Assembly: GCF_000257665.1 (NCBI RefSeq)
Contig: NZ_AJKR01000004.1
Location: 29,688-93,687, forward strand
Source: Candidatus Aquiluna sp. IMCC13023
Lineage (GTDB): Bacteria > Actinomycetota > Actinomycetes > Actinomycetales > Microbacteriaceae
Direction of reading: 5' to 3'
Length of the DNA: 64,000 nt
Shown here: positions 10,190 to 18,331 of the stretch, piece by piece
How the letters are laid out: the number at the start of each line of letters is the position of its first letter
Numbering within the stretch: the stretch's first letter is position 1
Position numbers and translations under genes: made by a program
The notes under the pieces: model-generated
The model's database searches: none
What the model saw: the letters and a program-made list of their open reading frames with translations, nothing else
Told to the model about the DNA's origin: nothing

Positions 10190-11188
10190 TTAGACGCTTT
10201 TAAAGACAAGCTCTTGGCTTACTCGCTCTACTGTAATGCCAGAAAGAACCAGCTTGTTTTGTCCGTGCCAATTAGTAATAAGTTCATCGATTCCGATCAC
10301 TTGGGATCGAGAAACAGTCTTTGCACCGGCAGCAATTACCGTTTCAAACAGCGCCCTTCGGCGAAGCCCCGGCAGCACTCCTGAAAGGCTTGCAATCGAT
10401 AACTTAGTTTCGTTACTCGAACTTGACACGGTTGCCTCTGCAACAAGCTCTCGAGCCATGGAAAGCAGAACATCATCTGACTCACTGGCAAGTTCGGCAG
10501 TTCTGGCAATAGCGCTCGCGAACCCAGGACCAAGCTCGGCTTCCATTGTGTCAAGTAGCTGTCGAATACGCACTCGGGTGAACTTAGGGTCTTTGTTGTG
10601 AGGGTCCTGCCAGGCTTCGATATCTTGGTCAAGACAGGCCTGCAAAAGCACATCACGCTTGATGCCAAGCAAAGGCCTAGCTAGTTTTTTGTTTTTATCA
10701 AAATCTTGCATACCCGCAATTGAGCGCAAGCCCGAGCCGCGCGTGAGTCCCAGCAAAACCGTCTCGGCTTGATCTTCAAGGTTGTGGCCCAGGAATATGA
10801 CCTCGGCACTGACTAGCTTTCGAGCACGCTCTAGAGCTTCATATCTGGCAGTTCTGGCAGCCGCTTCCGGGCCATTGCCGGTTTCGGCCACGGTAATAGT
10901 TTCGATGACTACTGGATCAGCACCGAGTTCTTCCAGTTTTGCGGCGGTCGACTGCGCGACCTCGCTCGAGGCTTTTTGCAAACCATGATCAACCACTACT
11001 GCCGTTACTCGAAGGCCAAGTTTTGGGCCTTCGAAAATTAGCGCTGCGGCCAAAGCCATGGAATCTGGACCACCTGAACAGGCCACTAAAACTCTCGAGT
11101 CTGGTTCAAGATTTAGCGCCTCAAGACTGTCCCGCACGGCTCGACGAACATCGGCAACTGCCGGAGTCAGTCGATTTCTAATAACCAT
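10190..11188 (-). CDS. tilS: tRNA(Ile)-lysidine synthase
   Basis: Modifies C34 of the CAU-anticodon tRNA-Ile to lysidine so that it reads AUA. The N-type ATP pyrophosphatase domain has the PP-loop [13 protein letters not shown] (about residues 40-52), [20 protein letters not shown], and [11 protein letters not shown] followed by RVRIRQLL, all TilS hallmarks. The 332 residues are typical of actinobacterial TilS with a shortened C-terminal part. ATG 11188 is preferred over a TTG at 11197; GGGAG lies very close upstream. It is divergent from ppa with a 47-bp gap. Confidence 0.94.
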   Translation of the reverse strand: MVIRNRLTPAVADVRRAVRDSLEALNLEPDSRVLVACSGGPDSMALAAALIFEGPKLGLRVTAVVVDHGLQKASSEVAQSTAAKLEELGADPVVIETITVAETGNGPEAAARTARYEALERARKLVSAEVIFLGHNLEDQAETVLLGLTRGSGLRSIAGMQDFDKNKKLARPLLGIKRDVLLQACLDQDIEAWQDPHNKDPKFTRVRIRQLLDTMEAELGPGFASAIARTAELASESDDVLLSMARELVAEATVSSSSNETKLSIASLSGVLPGLRRRALFETVIAAGAKTVSRSQVIGIDELITNWHGQNKLVLSGITVERVSQELVFKSV

Positions 11189-11235
11189 CGCTCCCAATTC
11201 GCTAATCTTTTAGCTAAGCCTATTGAGGAGAAGCC

Positions 11236-11715
11236 TTGTCATACGACGTAGTTATTGAGATTCCACGCGGTTCCAGAAACAAATATGAGGTCGACCACGA
11301 AACTGGTCGTGTCTATCTAGACCGAGTTTTGTTCACCCCGTTTGTCTATCCGACCGACTATGGCTTCTTCGAAAACACCCTTGGCGGCGACGGAGACCCA
11401 CTAGATGCATTGGTTTTGCTTGAGTTCCCACTGTTTCCGGGTGTTGGCGTGAAAGTTCGCGCCGTGGGCATGCTGGTGATGGAAGACGATGGCGGAGTTG
11501 ACGAAAAAATAATTTGCGTTCCTGCCAAAGATCCTCGTTGGGACCACATTCAGGATCTAAGCGATGTTCCTTCTCAGACCAAAAATGAAATTGAGCACTT
11601 TTTCACCCACTACAAAGATCTAGAGCCCGGCAAGTGGGTAAAGATTCAAGGCTGGGCGGACAAAGATGCAACCCAAAAGGTCATCGACGCCGCCTACGCA
11701 AACTACAAGGGCTAG
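11236..11715 (+). CDS. ppa: Inorganic pyrophosphatase, family I
   Basis: Hydrolyses pyrophosphate and drives biosynthetic reactions. The TTG start (protein begins [20 protein letters not shown]) follows GAGGAGAAG at a good distance. The 159 residues have the family I active-site pattern: the E/K/R residues in [35 protein letters not shown] with its cluster of metal-binding Asp, and the later [11 protein letters not shown] and KDPRWD. It is monocistronic or cotranscribed with the small thioredoxin-fold gene 56 bp downstream. Confidence 0.97.
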   Translation: MSYDVVIEIPRGSRNKYEVDHETGRVYLDRVLFTPFVYPTDYGFFENTLGGDGDPLDALVLLEFPLFPGVGVKVRAVGMLVMEDDGGVDEKIICVPAKDPRWDHIQDLSDVPSQTKNEIEHFFTHYKDLEPGKWVKIQGWADKDATQKVIDAAYANYKG

Positions 11716-11771
11716 CAATACAGATTTTTGGGACGTAGGTTCCAGTAACTTCCCCGCAGAAGGGTTCTCAG

Positions 11772-12098
11772 ATGCAAATCGAAGTACTTCACATCGATGA
11801 GTGCCCGAACCTCGAGGATGCTATGGCTTCCCTGGCGGAGGTACTGGAAGAACTGAGCCTTGGCCATATCTTGATAACTTCGACCCTAATTCGCTCTCCA
11901 GCAGAGGCCGCTAAGCACCGATTCGCGGGGTCACCCACTGTCCTAATCGAGGGACTTGACGCTGTTCCAGGAACGGAACCAACCTCAAACCTGGCTTGTC
12001 GTATTTACCGCGATGGCCAAAAGATAGCTGGCAGCCCTGACAAAGATTCGCTCCGCAAAGCGATCCAGGCACACTTGCGGGCTAACAACTCTGAGTAA
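11772..12098 (+). CDS. Thioredoxin-fold protein with a single active-site cysteine
   Basis: A 108-residue cytosolic protein starting IEVLHIDECPNLEDAM, as in the small thioredoxin-like proteins found near alkylmercury lyase and in 'DF family' proteins. The usual CxxC is reduced to one cysteine (ECPN); a second Cys is much later (LACRIY). A cis-Pro-like GSPTVLIEG follows, where thioredoxins contact substrate. The function is unknown; a monothiol redox or metal-handling role is possible. The start follows a weak purine-rich stretch. Confidence 0.65.
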   Translation: MQIEVLHIDECPNLEDAMASLAEVLEELSLGHILITSTLIRSPAEAAKHRFAGSPTVLIEGLDAVPGTEPTSNLACRIYRDGQKIAGSPDKDSLRKAIQAHLRANNSE

Positions 12099-12122
12099 AC
12101 CTTTGTCAGCGCGGTGGTGCAC

Positions 12123-12437
12123 CTAACGCCTTTTGGGAGATTTCGGGGTCGGCCCAACCCATTCCCAAATCAGCATCGTCAATGTGACGAGTGCGAATCC
12201 AAAAAAGAGATCTTCAATTGGCGCGTAAGCGATTCTGGTCCCGGTAATCGCTTCAGAGTTGTATGTGACGATTTTTTGGCTGGTCAAATAGCCGTTGGTT
12301 AGTAGCTGAAAGAAACTGATGATGGCCCACGAAATCCAAAATTGCGGTCTTGAAATAAGGCCGGATTTCATAACGGCTATGCCAAAGACAAACACCACGA
12401 TCACTGCAATTCCTGCCAGCAACGAATAGGTGATCAT
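12123..12437 (-). CDS. Lycopene cyclase small subunit (second domain protein)
   Basis: A 104-residue membrane protein with three hydrophobic helices, one of two half-size proteins that make the heterodimeric actinobacterial lycopene cyclase (CrtYc/CrtYd or CrtYe/CrtYf type). The diagnostic motif is APIEDLFFGFALVTLTMLIW, the PxE(E/D) signature of lycopene-cyclase-domain proteins. ATG 12437 overlaps the stop of the partner gene (ATGA); a longer frame to 12467 is not needed. The product would cyclise lycopene ends to beta-rings, precursor for retinal made by the neighbouring Blh. Ring specificity (beta versus epsilon) cannot be read. Confidence 0.85.
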   Translation of the reverse strand: MITYSLLAGIAVIVVFVFGIAVMKSGLISRPQFWISWAIISFFQLLTNGYLTSQKIVTYNSEAITGTRIAYAPIEDLFFGFALVTLTMLIWEWVGPTPKSPKRR

Positions 12438-12808
12438 TTTTTGACCCTTCTGACGCGGGCAATCCAACTTTTAACCGTGGGAAAGAAGTTTGTTACCCCT
12501 TCCAAGGTCAAGATGCCAGCAATCGGAATGATGATGAAAAATCCATACTCTTCAAGGGGAATCCCAAAGGGCCCAAAAATACCAAGAGTGAGCTCCTCTG
12601 AAAAAAACCAGTGGCGGTTTGCAATGGCGAAAGCGTCCCAAAGTACAAACACGGGTGCTACAAGGGTGATGGTTTTTAGGAGCCTCATGGGGTCCCGAAG
12701 CACACGGAGTCGAAATGCAAATTCCAGCCAAAACGAAGCCAGAACTACGAACCCGAGCATTGCCAGGTAGGACCATTCTCCAAACAACTTTGGTCTTCCC
12801 TCCAGCAC
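12434..12808 (-). CDS. Lycopene cyclase small subunit (first domain protein)
   Basis: A 124-residue membrane protein with about three helices and the signature GIPLEEYGFFIIIP (about residues 81-94), the PLEE motif of this cyclase family. Together with the coupled downstream gene it makes a complete cyclase. The start is GTG 12808 with GGAAG four bases upstream. The start is only 13 bp from the ATG of the divergent blh gene, so the two promoters must lie inside the opposite coding sequences. Confidence 0.85.
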   Translation of the reverse strand: MLEGRPKLFGEWSYLAMLGFVVLASFWLEFAFRLRVLRDPMRLLKTITLVAPVFVLWDAFAIANRHWFFSEELTLGIFGPFGIPLEEYGFFIIIPIAGILTLEGVTNFFPTVKSWIARVRRVKK

Positions 12809-12814
12809 TAGGCT
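12809..12814 (+). promoter_or_regulatory. Probable -10 element of a leaderless blh transcript
   Basis: TAGGCT lies seven bases before the blh ATG, the spacing expected when transcription starts at the start codon. The same hexamer, in the same CTAGGCTT context, precedes the first crcB gene. No convincing -35 element and no Shine-Dalgarno were seen. Confidence 0.45.
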
Positions 12815-12821
12815 TCCAATA

Positions 12822-13799
12822 ATGGTGACTTCCGAGATAAGACTTTTGAAAAACCTCAGGGCTTTCTCACGCTACTGCATTTTGTTTGGCATTCTTACCT
12901 CGCTCATATTTCTAGCCCTTGGCGGACTGCCAATTGGCTGGCAAGTGGTACTTGCCCTAGTAGCTCTCACGGTTGGAATTCCGCACGGTGCTGTGGATCA
13001 CATCATTTCCGTTCCCAAGTTTGCAAGCGGCAGAATGGCGCTTTTCTTGATTGGCTACCTAAGCGTCGTTGGCATTGCTATCTGGGCGATTCTCAGCGCC
13101 AATCTTTTAGGCTTTCAGCTCATTGTGTTGATGAGCGCGATTCACTTCGGCATCGGGGATGCCGCCTTTATTTCTGAACTAGATACAAGGCAGCGAAACA
13201 AATCGAAGTTTCCCAAACTGCCCTACATAATTGCGTCGGGTTTCACGCCGGTGATTATTCCACTGTCGAATTCGGAGAGCGCTGCGGCACTGAATGAGGT
13301 AAATCCCATCTTGGTGAATTGGGCGGGCTCAATAGCACCGTTACTTTTTTCCGGCATGGTGACCATTTCGCTAGCAAGCATCATTTGGATGCTGGTCAAG
13401 AAAAGACATCAAGAAGCGATTGACCTAAGCCTGCTTTTGGTTTTGGCACTGGTGGCTCCGCCGCTAGTCGCATTTGCGTTTTACTTTGGCTTTTGGCACG
13501 CGCTTCGTCACACCGGGAGACTCTCTCTTGAAATTCAGACATCAACCAAACTGCACGAGCTGGGCAGGCCAATGGCCGCGCTTGGAAGGGCAATCTGGGC
13601 CGGTGTGCCGGCGCTATTCATAGTGATCGCTTTTACCGTGGTGCTCGGTTTAGTTCAAGGCTTTGAGTTTGGGCAAGACCTGCTGTGGTATTTGCTGGTT
13701 GTGATTTGGGCACTGACAGTGCCGCACATGGCTCTTACGCTGCGGCTTGATATCAAGGCTCTGCGGTCTAGCAGCCCAAAAAATTCGGTGTTGCCCTAG
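12822..13799 (+). CDS. blh: Brp/Blh-type beta-carotene 15,15'-dioxygenase
   Basis: Cleaves beta-carotene to two retinal molecules, the chromophore of microbial rhodopsins. The 325-residue protein is a polytopic membrane protein (about seven helices). Conserved iron-binding histidines are visible in GIPHGAVDH (about residues 51-59), SAIHFGIGDA, FYFGFWHALRHT and VPHMALTLR. The ATG start gives the full N-terminal helix; a -10-like TAGGCT seven bases upstream suggests a leaderless mRNA. It is divergent from the lycopene cyclase pair. Its TAG shares the CTAG palindrome with the stop codon of the convergent NlpC gene. No rhodopsin gene is in the window, but one is expected elsewhere. Confidence 0.9.
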   Translation: MVTSEIRLLKNLRAFSRYCILFGILTSLIFLALGGLPIGWQVVLALVALTVGIPHGAVDHIISVPKFASGRMALFLIGYLSVVGIAIWAILSANLLGFQLIVLMSAIHFGIGDAAFISELDTRQRNKSKFPKLPYIIASGFTPVIIPLSNSESAAALNEVNPILVNWAGSIAPLLFSGMVTISLASIIWMLVKKRHQEAIDLSLLLVLALVAPPLVAFAFYFGFWHALRHTGRLSLEIQTSTKLHELGRPMAALGRAIWAGVPALFIVIAFTVVLGLVQGFEFGQDLLWYLLVVIWALTVPHMALTLRLDIKALRSSSPKNSVLP

Positions 13800-14995
13800 G
13801 CAGTTGGCCTTCCGGCATATGGCCAAATTTCACCGTAGCGAACCGGAACAATTCTCACGGTTCTGGCTGGGTTTGGAGCTTCCAGCATCATGCCGTCACC
13901 CAGGTAGATGGCGACGTGGTACTTGTCACCGGAAAATGCTGTTTCTTTGCTCCACCAAATTAGATCTCCGCGCTGGACGTCCTGAAACGGGACCAGCCTT
14001 TTCGCACTTGCCAACACGTTGTATTGAGCGGTGGCTGAGTGCCAGCCGATATAAACTCCAGCCGCCGAGTAAGCCTTCATCGTGATTCCGGAGCAGTCCC
14101 AAACATTCGGGCCAGAGCCTCCAAGAACATATCTTTCGCCGAGCTGTTCATTGGCGAAGGAAATCGCGGTTTCCACCTTTGACCAATCTGGCTCAGCGAC
14201 GCTGTAAAGCTCTGGGGCAGTCGGTGCGGACTTCACTAGGTTTTGCCTGCGCTCGGCCTCTAGGCCCTCGATGCGCTGGCGCTCAACATCGTCTGCGGTG
14301 TCTTTCAGGGTCGCTAATTGGCTCATCATGTTGGCGCGCTGGCGCTCAGATTCTTTTACCTTGGCGATAACTGCGTCTGCCGCCGCTTTGGCTTCAGCAA
14401 ATATCTTTTCGGCTTCGACTTCGAAGCCCTGCAATTCTTCCTTCGCGCTGGATAGCTCCTCAGCCAATGATTTGGCTTGAGTCTGCTTATCGATTGCTGC
14501 CTCGTAGATTGCGCCGGTCCGCTGAGCAAGCATGTCTTGCATTGTCAGCTGATAAAGCAAATCTTCTGCGTTTCCAGGATTAAAAAATAACTCTAGGGTC
14601 GTGTTTCCACTTGCTTGATCGCGATACATCTTGCCGACTATTTGCGCCAGTTGGATCTTCGCGTCTTCGGCTTCTGTTGCTGCCAGCTCGACCTTGGACT
14701 GTAGTCCGTCAACCTTGGCGGACATCTGTGCGACTGCTTCAACCGCCTGGTTGTACTCTTCGTTTTTTTGAAGAGCGACTACTTCAAGAGCGTCTGCCTC
14801 AATCCGAATGGTTTCCAGAATGCCCTCAATGCGCTCGACCATTTTTTGTTTTTCCTGGACGCTTGCTTTTGCTGCTGCAACCTCGGCGGCGGTGGGATAA
14901 CTGGGCACGGCATAGGCGGGCGCTAGCAGGACGCTGGTGAGCAAAATGCCCACTCCAGCGAGAGCTGCGACTACTTGTTTACGACCTAATTTCAA
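13796..14995 (-). CDS. Secreted NlpC/P60 peptidoglycan endopeptidase with coiled-coil N-terminus
   Basis: RipA/CwlO-type cell-wall hydrolase cutting peptide stems of peptidoglycan. Order: signal peptide (basic LKLGRKQ, hydrophobic core, cleavage near AYA), a long Glu/Lys/Ala-rich coiled coil (about residues 40-255), then the NlpC/P60 domain with catalytic Cys in NVWDCSGITM, His in KYHVAIYLGDG and a third polar residue in MMLEAPNPA. Coiled coils of this type are activated by FtsEX in related proteins; here that is inference. TTG 14995 is chosen because GGAGG precedes it closely; TTG 15010 would add five residues (400 versus 404 aa). Confidence 0.88.
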   Translation of the reverse strand: MKLGRKQVVAALAGVGILLTSVLLAPAYAVPSYPTAAEVAAAKASVQEKQKMVERIEGILETIRIEADALEVVALQKNEEYNQAVEAVAQMSAKVDGLQSKVELAATEAEDAKIQLAQIVGKMYRDQASGNTTLELFFNPGNAEDLLYQLTMQDMLAQRTGAIYEAAIDKQTQAKSLAEELSSAKEELQGFEVEAEKIFAEAKAAADAVIAKVKESERQRANMMSQLATLKDTADDVERQRIEGLEAERRQNLVKSAPTAPELYSVAEPDWSKVETAISFANEQLGERYVLGGSGPNVWDCSGITMKAYSAAGVYIGWHSATAQYNVLASAKRLVPFQDVQRGDLIWWSKETAFSGDKYHVAIYLGDGMMLEAPNPARTVRIVPVRYGEIWPYAGRPTA

Positions 14996-15072
14996 AATAC
15001 CTCCGGGCAATTAGGGTAACTGAAAGGCTCAACTAATGACTGAAGGTTTTCTGTGTGTTGCCAACTGGCTAT

Positions 15073-15118
15073 TTGACCAGTAATGTTTACCTCGGTGCTT
15101 TTGAAGTTGCCAACTTCA
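15073..15118 (+). promoter_or_regulatory. Promoter of the tRNA cluster with an adjoining 17-bp dyad
   Basis: TTGACC (15073-15078) and TGCTTT (15096-15101) are 17 bp apart, a plausible sigma-70-type promoter just before tRNA-Glu. Directly after the -10 lies TGAAGTTG-C-CAACTTCA (15102-15118), a perfect 8-bp inverted repeat with a one-base centre that ends one base before the mature tRNA. It covers the expected start of transcription. Confidence 0.5.
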
Positions 15119-15119
15119 T

Positions 15120-15195
15120 GGCCCCATCGTTTAGCGGCCTAGGACGCTGCCCTTTCACGGCGGTAGCACGGGTTCGAATCCCGTTGGGGTCACCA
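15120..15195 (+). tRNA. tRNA-Glu (anticodon UUC)
   Basis: The acceptor GGCCCCA pairs with TGGGGTC (one G-U). The anticodon stem-loop is CTGCC-CTTTCAC-GGCGG with anticodon TTC (the first stem pair is not Watson-Crick), and the T-arm has GGTTCGAATCC. CCA is encoded. First of three clustered tRNA genes. Confidence 0.95.
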
Positions 15196-15217
15196 GGCGA
15201 TGTCATTAGCACCATTT

Positions 15218-15291
15218 GACCCTGTAGCGCAGTTGGTTAGCGCGCCGCCCTGTCACGGCGGAGGTCGCGAGTTCAAGTCTCGTCAGGGTCG
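15218..15291 (+). tRNA. tRNA-Asp (anticodon GUC)
   Basis: The acceptor GACCCTG pairs fully with CAGGGTC; D-arm AGCGCAGTTGGTTAGCGC; anticodon stem CCGCC/GGCGG with loop CTGTCAC (anticodon GTC); T-arm GAGTTCAAGTCTC; discriminator G. CCA is not encoded. It lies 22 bp after tRNA-Glu. Confidence 0.95.
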
Positions 15292-15326
15292 CTTCGCCTA
15301 GTGCGAATGGTGGGGTATTACCCCAC

Positions 15327-15399
15327 GGCTCTGTAGCTCAGTTGGTAGAGCGAACGACTGAAAATCGTTAGGTCACCGGATCGACGCCGGTCGGAGCCA
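15327..15399 (+). tRNA. tRNA-Phe (anticodon GAA)
   Basis: The acceptor GGCTCTG pairs with CGGAGCC (one U-G); D-arm AGCTCAGTTGGTAGAGC; anticodon stem ACGAC/ATCGT-like with loop containing GAA; T-arm CCGGATCGACGCCGG. The T-loop begins ATCG rather than the usual TTCG, a small deviation. CCA is not encoded. The EamA-like gene starts 19 bp downstream. Confidence 0.93.
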
Positions 15400-15418
15400 C
15401 ATTGGAAGAAGGCGGATA

Positions 15419-16276
15419 GTGACCATCATTTTTGGCCTACTGTCCGCCTTTTCTTATGGTTACGCAGATTTTGTTGGGGCTCTCGCAGCAAAACGAATTC
15501 GTGCGGTTGCCGCAACCACATACTCTTTTAGCGTCGGTCTAGTTCTCGCAATAATTTTCAGTCTTTTCATAGGTGCTGATTATTCAGCCCAAACAATTCA
15601 AGCTGGCGCTCTAGCCGGCATAGCGGCAGCCGTTGCACTTAGCTGCCTATACGCAGGTCTCGCAATTGGTCCGATCTCCATCGTGAGCCCGCTGACGGCG
15701 GTTATTTCAGCGATCATCCCAGTCCTAGTAGATGTTGCATCTGGGCAAGAGCTGTCTAACTTCGTGGTTATCGCGGTGGTGCTAATTCTGATCGCCGTTG
15801 TTTTAGTCGGTTTTGTGCCGGGCCAGAATGTGACACTTCCCTCTCCGCTAGCTCTTGCCTATTCGGTTGGTGCTGGGCTCGGTTTTTCGGGGATCTTCTT
15901 GTTCCTTGATTCTGCCGCTGCCGATTCGGGGCTTGCAGTCTTGGTTGTCATGAAAGCAGTTGGACTAGTGCTCCTGATTGGCGGTCTTTTTGTGCTTTGG
16001 GTTAGAGCACCAAAGAAGGCCTTCATAGAAAGAATCGTTGACTACAAATTAGCCGGCCTGTTGTTGCTAGCAGGGCTTGGCGATGTTTTGGGTAACGTGA
16101 CTTTCTTGATTGCCACAAGATCCGGCGCTCTCGCAGTTGCCGCGGTGCTAACAGCTCTTTACCCGGTGGGAACGATATTGTTAGCACGGGTGTTTCTAAA
16201 AGAACGAATTGCCTTATCCCAGGGGGCAGGAATAGTTTTGGCGCTTGGGGCATGTGCGCTCCTTGCAATCGGTTAA
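15419..16276 (+). CDS. EamA/DMT-family transporter
   Basis: A 285-residue membrane protein with about ten hydrophobic helices in two homologous halves of five, the drug/metabolite transporter plan. The second half ends with TALYPVGTILLARVFLKERI, the typical EamA segment before the last helix. The substrate is unknown; such proteins export amino acids, nucleosides or drugs. The GTG start follows AAGGCGGA. It is the first gene after the tRNA cluster and is probably cotranscribed with, or just upstream of, the MFS exporter (10-bp gap). Confidence 0.85.
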   Translation: MTIIFGLLSAFSYGYADFVGALAAKRIRAVAATTYSFSVGLVLAIIFSLFIGADYSAQTIQAGALAGIAAAVALSCLYAGLAIGPISIVSPLTAVISAIIPVLVDVASGQELSNFVVIAVVLILIAVVLVGFVPGQNVTLPSPLALAYSVGAGLGFSGIFLFLDSAAADSGLAVLVVMKAVGLVLLIGGLFVLWVRAPKKAFIERIVDYKLAGLLLLAGLGDVLGNVTFLIATRSGALAVAAVLTALYPVGTILLARVFLKERIALSQGAGIVLALGACALLAIG

Positions 16277-16286
16277 TAAAATAGAA

Positions 16287-17915
16287 ATGAGCAACATGGC
16301 ATCGCAAACCTCCTCGCGCAAACGATGGATCGGCCTTGTGTTTATTTCAATGGCCATTTCCCTGGTGATCATTGACGGAACCATCGTCAACACAATTTTC
16401 CCGGCCATAATCGAAGAACTTGACTTGTCATCCACTGAGGTTCAGTGGGTTCAAGAAAGCTACATCTTGGTCTTTGCCTCCTTGCTGTTAGTCTTTGGAT
16501 CACTTGCGGACCGCTTCGGCAGAAAGCGAATTCTGAACCTTGGAATCGTGGTCTTCATCATCGCTTCGGTTTGGGCTGGTCTGACCGAGTCTTCAACCGA
16601 GTTGATCTTGGCAAGGGTTGTTCAAGGTGTCGGTGGAGCGATGGTGCTCCCAACAACACTTTCGCTAGTCAATGCGAACTTCCAGGGCCGCGAACGCGGC
16701 ATTGCCTTTGGGATTTGGGGATCAACCATCGGTGGCATGGTGGCCGTTGGTCCGGTACTTGGTGGCTGGCTGGCAACAGACTTTACTTGGCGCTGGGCGT
16801 TCATGATTAACCTGCCACTTGGAATCATTATTTTGGCCGGGCTTCTTTGGCTAGTGCCAGAATCAAAGTCTCCGCAGCGTGCCGGTGGCATCGACTGGAT
16901 CGGAGCAGTTATCTCCGTGGTCATGTTCTCGACTCTGGTCTTTGGGCTTATTGAAGGGCGCATCTACGGCTGGTGGACACAGACTGAAAAGCAATTTAGT
17001 CTCGGTGACTTTATGTGGCCAGCGGACTCAATTTCGGTTATTCCAGTGGCGCTTGCTATCTCGATAATTGCGAGCGTGGCTTTTGTGCGCTGGGAAATCA
17101 GACAGGAAAAGGCCCACAAAAACGTGATCCTGGATCTCGGTCTATTTTCAATTACTTCATTTAGAAACGGCTCTATCGCAGCCGGAATCATCTCGATGGG
17201 TGAGTTCGGAATCTTGTTCGCGCTGCCACTTTGGCTGCAAAACGTTCTCGGTCTCTCCCCAGTCAGTTCAGGTTTGGTTTTGCTCTGGCTTGCAGGAGGC
17301 GCCTTCTTGGCAAGTGCCATCGGTGGCGCAATGAGCGGCAAATTACCGCCGGCAAGAGCCGTCCAGGCTGGTGTACTGCTTGAGTTAGTAGCCGTAATCG
17401 GCATCGCACTTCTGGCCAGCACCGAAAGCGGCTGGGTCGCGGTTGCTCCGCTGCTGTTTATTTATGGAATCGGTATTGGTTTGGCTACGGCCCAACTAAC
17501 CGGAGTTGTTATGCAGGATGTCCCAATGGAGCAAAACGGCCAGGGATCCGGATCACAATCGACTGTCCGTCAGGTTGGTTCCGCCCTGGGTATCGCAGTC
17601 CTTGGATCGATGCTGTTCACCGGGGTTCAAGGAAACTTGGAAACCAGGTTGCAGGACACCGGTTTGACTGCCCAGCAGCAGACGCAGGTTATTGAACTTG
17701 TCGTTGACTCTGCCGGAGGAGCAATCCCGGTACTCGATGAAATACTTCTTCCTCAGCAGGTTTCCCAAGAGGTAGTCGACGAAGTCGTTTATCAGTCCGG
17801 TGAGGCCTTCACAGAGGGTGTTCACTTGGCTGCTTGGGCGGCAGGGTTGTTCTTGTTCTTAGGCTTCCTGTCAACCTTCCAGCTTGGAAGAAAATCAAAG
17901 GTGCCGCTGGCATAA
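16287..17915 (+). CDS. MFS exporter of the DHA2 (EmrB/QacA) family
   Basis: A 542-residue proton-coupled multidrug-type efflux protein with 14 predicted helices. Family landmarks: the first helix ending FISMAISLVIIDGTIVNTIFP, motif A GSLADRFGRKRIL (about residues 70-82), the Arg in ILARVVQGVGGAM, and motif C-like GPVLGGWL. A long loop carries WWTQTEKQ. I start at ATG 16287 (MSNMASQTSS), just after the EamA stop; longer frames overlap that gene. No Shine-Dalgarno; an AT-rich TAATAA lies seven bases upstream, so the mRNA may be leaderless. The drug or metabolite is unknown. Confidence 0.87.
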   Translation: MSNMASQTSSRKRWIGLVFISMAISLVIIDGTIVNTIFPAIIEELDLSSTEVQWVQESYILVFASLLLVFGSLADRFGRKRILNLGIVVFIIASVWAGLTESSTELILARVVQGVGGAMVLPTTLSLVNANFQGRERGIAFGIWGSTIGGMVAVGPVLGGWLATDFTWRWAFMINLPLGIIILAGLLWLVPESKSPQRAGGIDWIGAVISVVMFSTLVFGLIEGRIYGWWTQTEKQFSLGDFMWPADSISVIPVALAISIIASVAFVRWEIRQEKAHKNVILDLGLFSITSFRNGSIAAGIISMGEFGILFALPLWLQNVLGLSPVSSGLVLLWLAGGAFLASAIGGAMSGKLPPARAVQAGVLLELVAVIGIALLASTESGWVAVAPLLFIYGIGIGLATAQLTGVVMQDVPMEQNGQGSGSQSTVRQVGSALGIAVLGSMLFTGVQGNLETRLQDTGLTAQQQTQVIELVVDSAGGAIPVLDEILLPQQVSQEVVDEVVYQSGEAFTEGVHLAAWAAGLFLFLGFLSTFQLGRKSKVPLA

Positions 17916-17935
17916 CTGGAGCGTTTTTCATTGGC

Positions 17936-17941
17936 TAGGCT
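17936..17941 (+). promoter_or_regulatory. Probable -10 element of a leaderless crcB transcript
   Basis: TAGGCT ends exactly six bases before the GTG of the first crcB gene, so transcription probably starts at the start codon. There is no Shine-Dalgarno and no fluoride riboswitch in the short gap after the MFS gene. The -35 region is not obvious. Confidence 0.45.
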
Positions 17942-17947
17942 TGGGTT

Positions 17948-18331
17948 GTGACTGAAAACTGGAGAATGGCTGGGTACGTCTTCATTGGAGGCGCCCTGGG
18001 AACAATGCTTCGGTATTTTCTATCGGAAGCGATTTCTGTTACCGCTGAATTTCCTACCGGTGAGTTGATAGCACTGACCACAATCAACCTTCTTGGGGCT
18101 CACTTTTTGGGTCTAACCGCAAGGCTTCCCTACTTCCAAACCTTGTGGTGCAAGTGGCTGTGGGCCTACGGCTTCGCCGGTGGGTTTACTACCATGAGCG
18201 CGGTGACGCTATTTGCGGATATAAACGGGCTGACATGGGAGATTTTCGCGATGATGTCTGGTGGAATTGCTAGCTACGGTGCCGGCTGGCACCTCGGCAG
18301 AAGAATTCAGCAAAGGGCTGACGCAAAATGA
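17948..18331 (+). CDS. crcB: CrcB/FluC fluoride channel subunit 1
   Basis: Small four-helix membrane protein forming a dual-topology channel that expels fluoride. The 127 residues contain the family marks GGALGTMLRYFLSE (residues 14-27), the NLLGAHFLG pore motif with its Asn, and GFAGGFTTMSAVTLF with the Na+-site/Phe region. The start is GTG. The stop overlaps the second crcB gene as ATGA, so the functional channel is probably a heterodimer of two inverted subunits. Confidence 0.9.
   Translation: MTENWRMAGYVFIGGALGTMLRYFLSEAISVTAEFPTGELIALTTINLLGAHFLGLTARLPYFQTLWCKWLWAYGFAGGFTTMSAVTLFADINGLTWEIFAMMSGGIASYGAGWHLGRRIQQRADAK

Noticed and set aside
17916..17947. Fluoride riboswitch before crcB
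   Set aside because: The gap is 32 bp, too short for the aptamer, and shows no matching motif; a leaderless promoter fits better.
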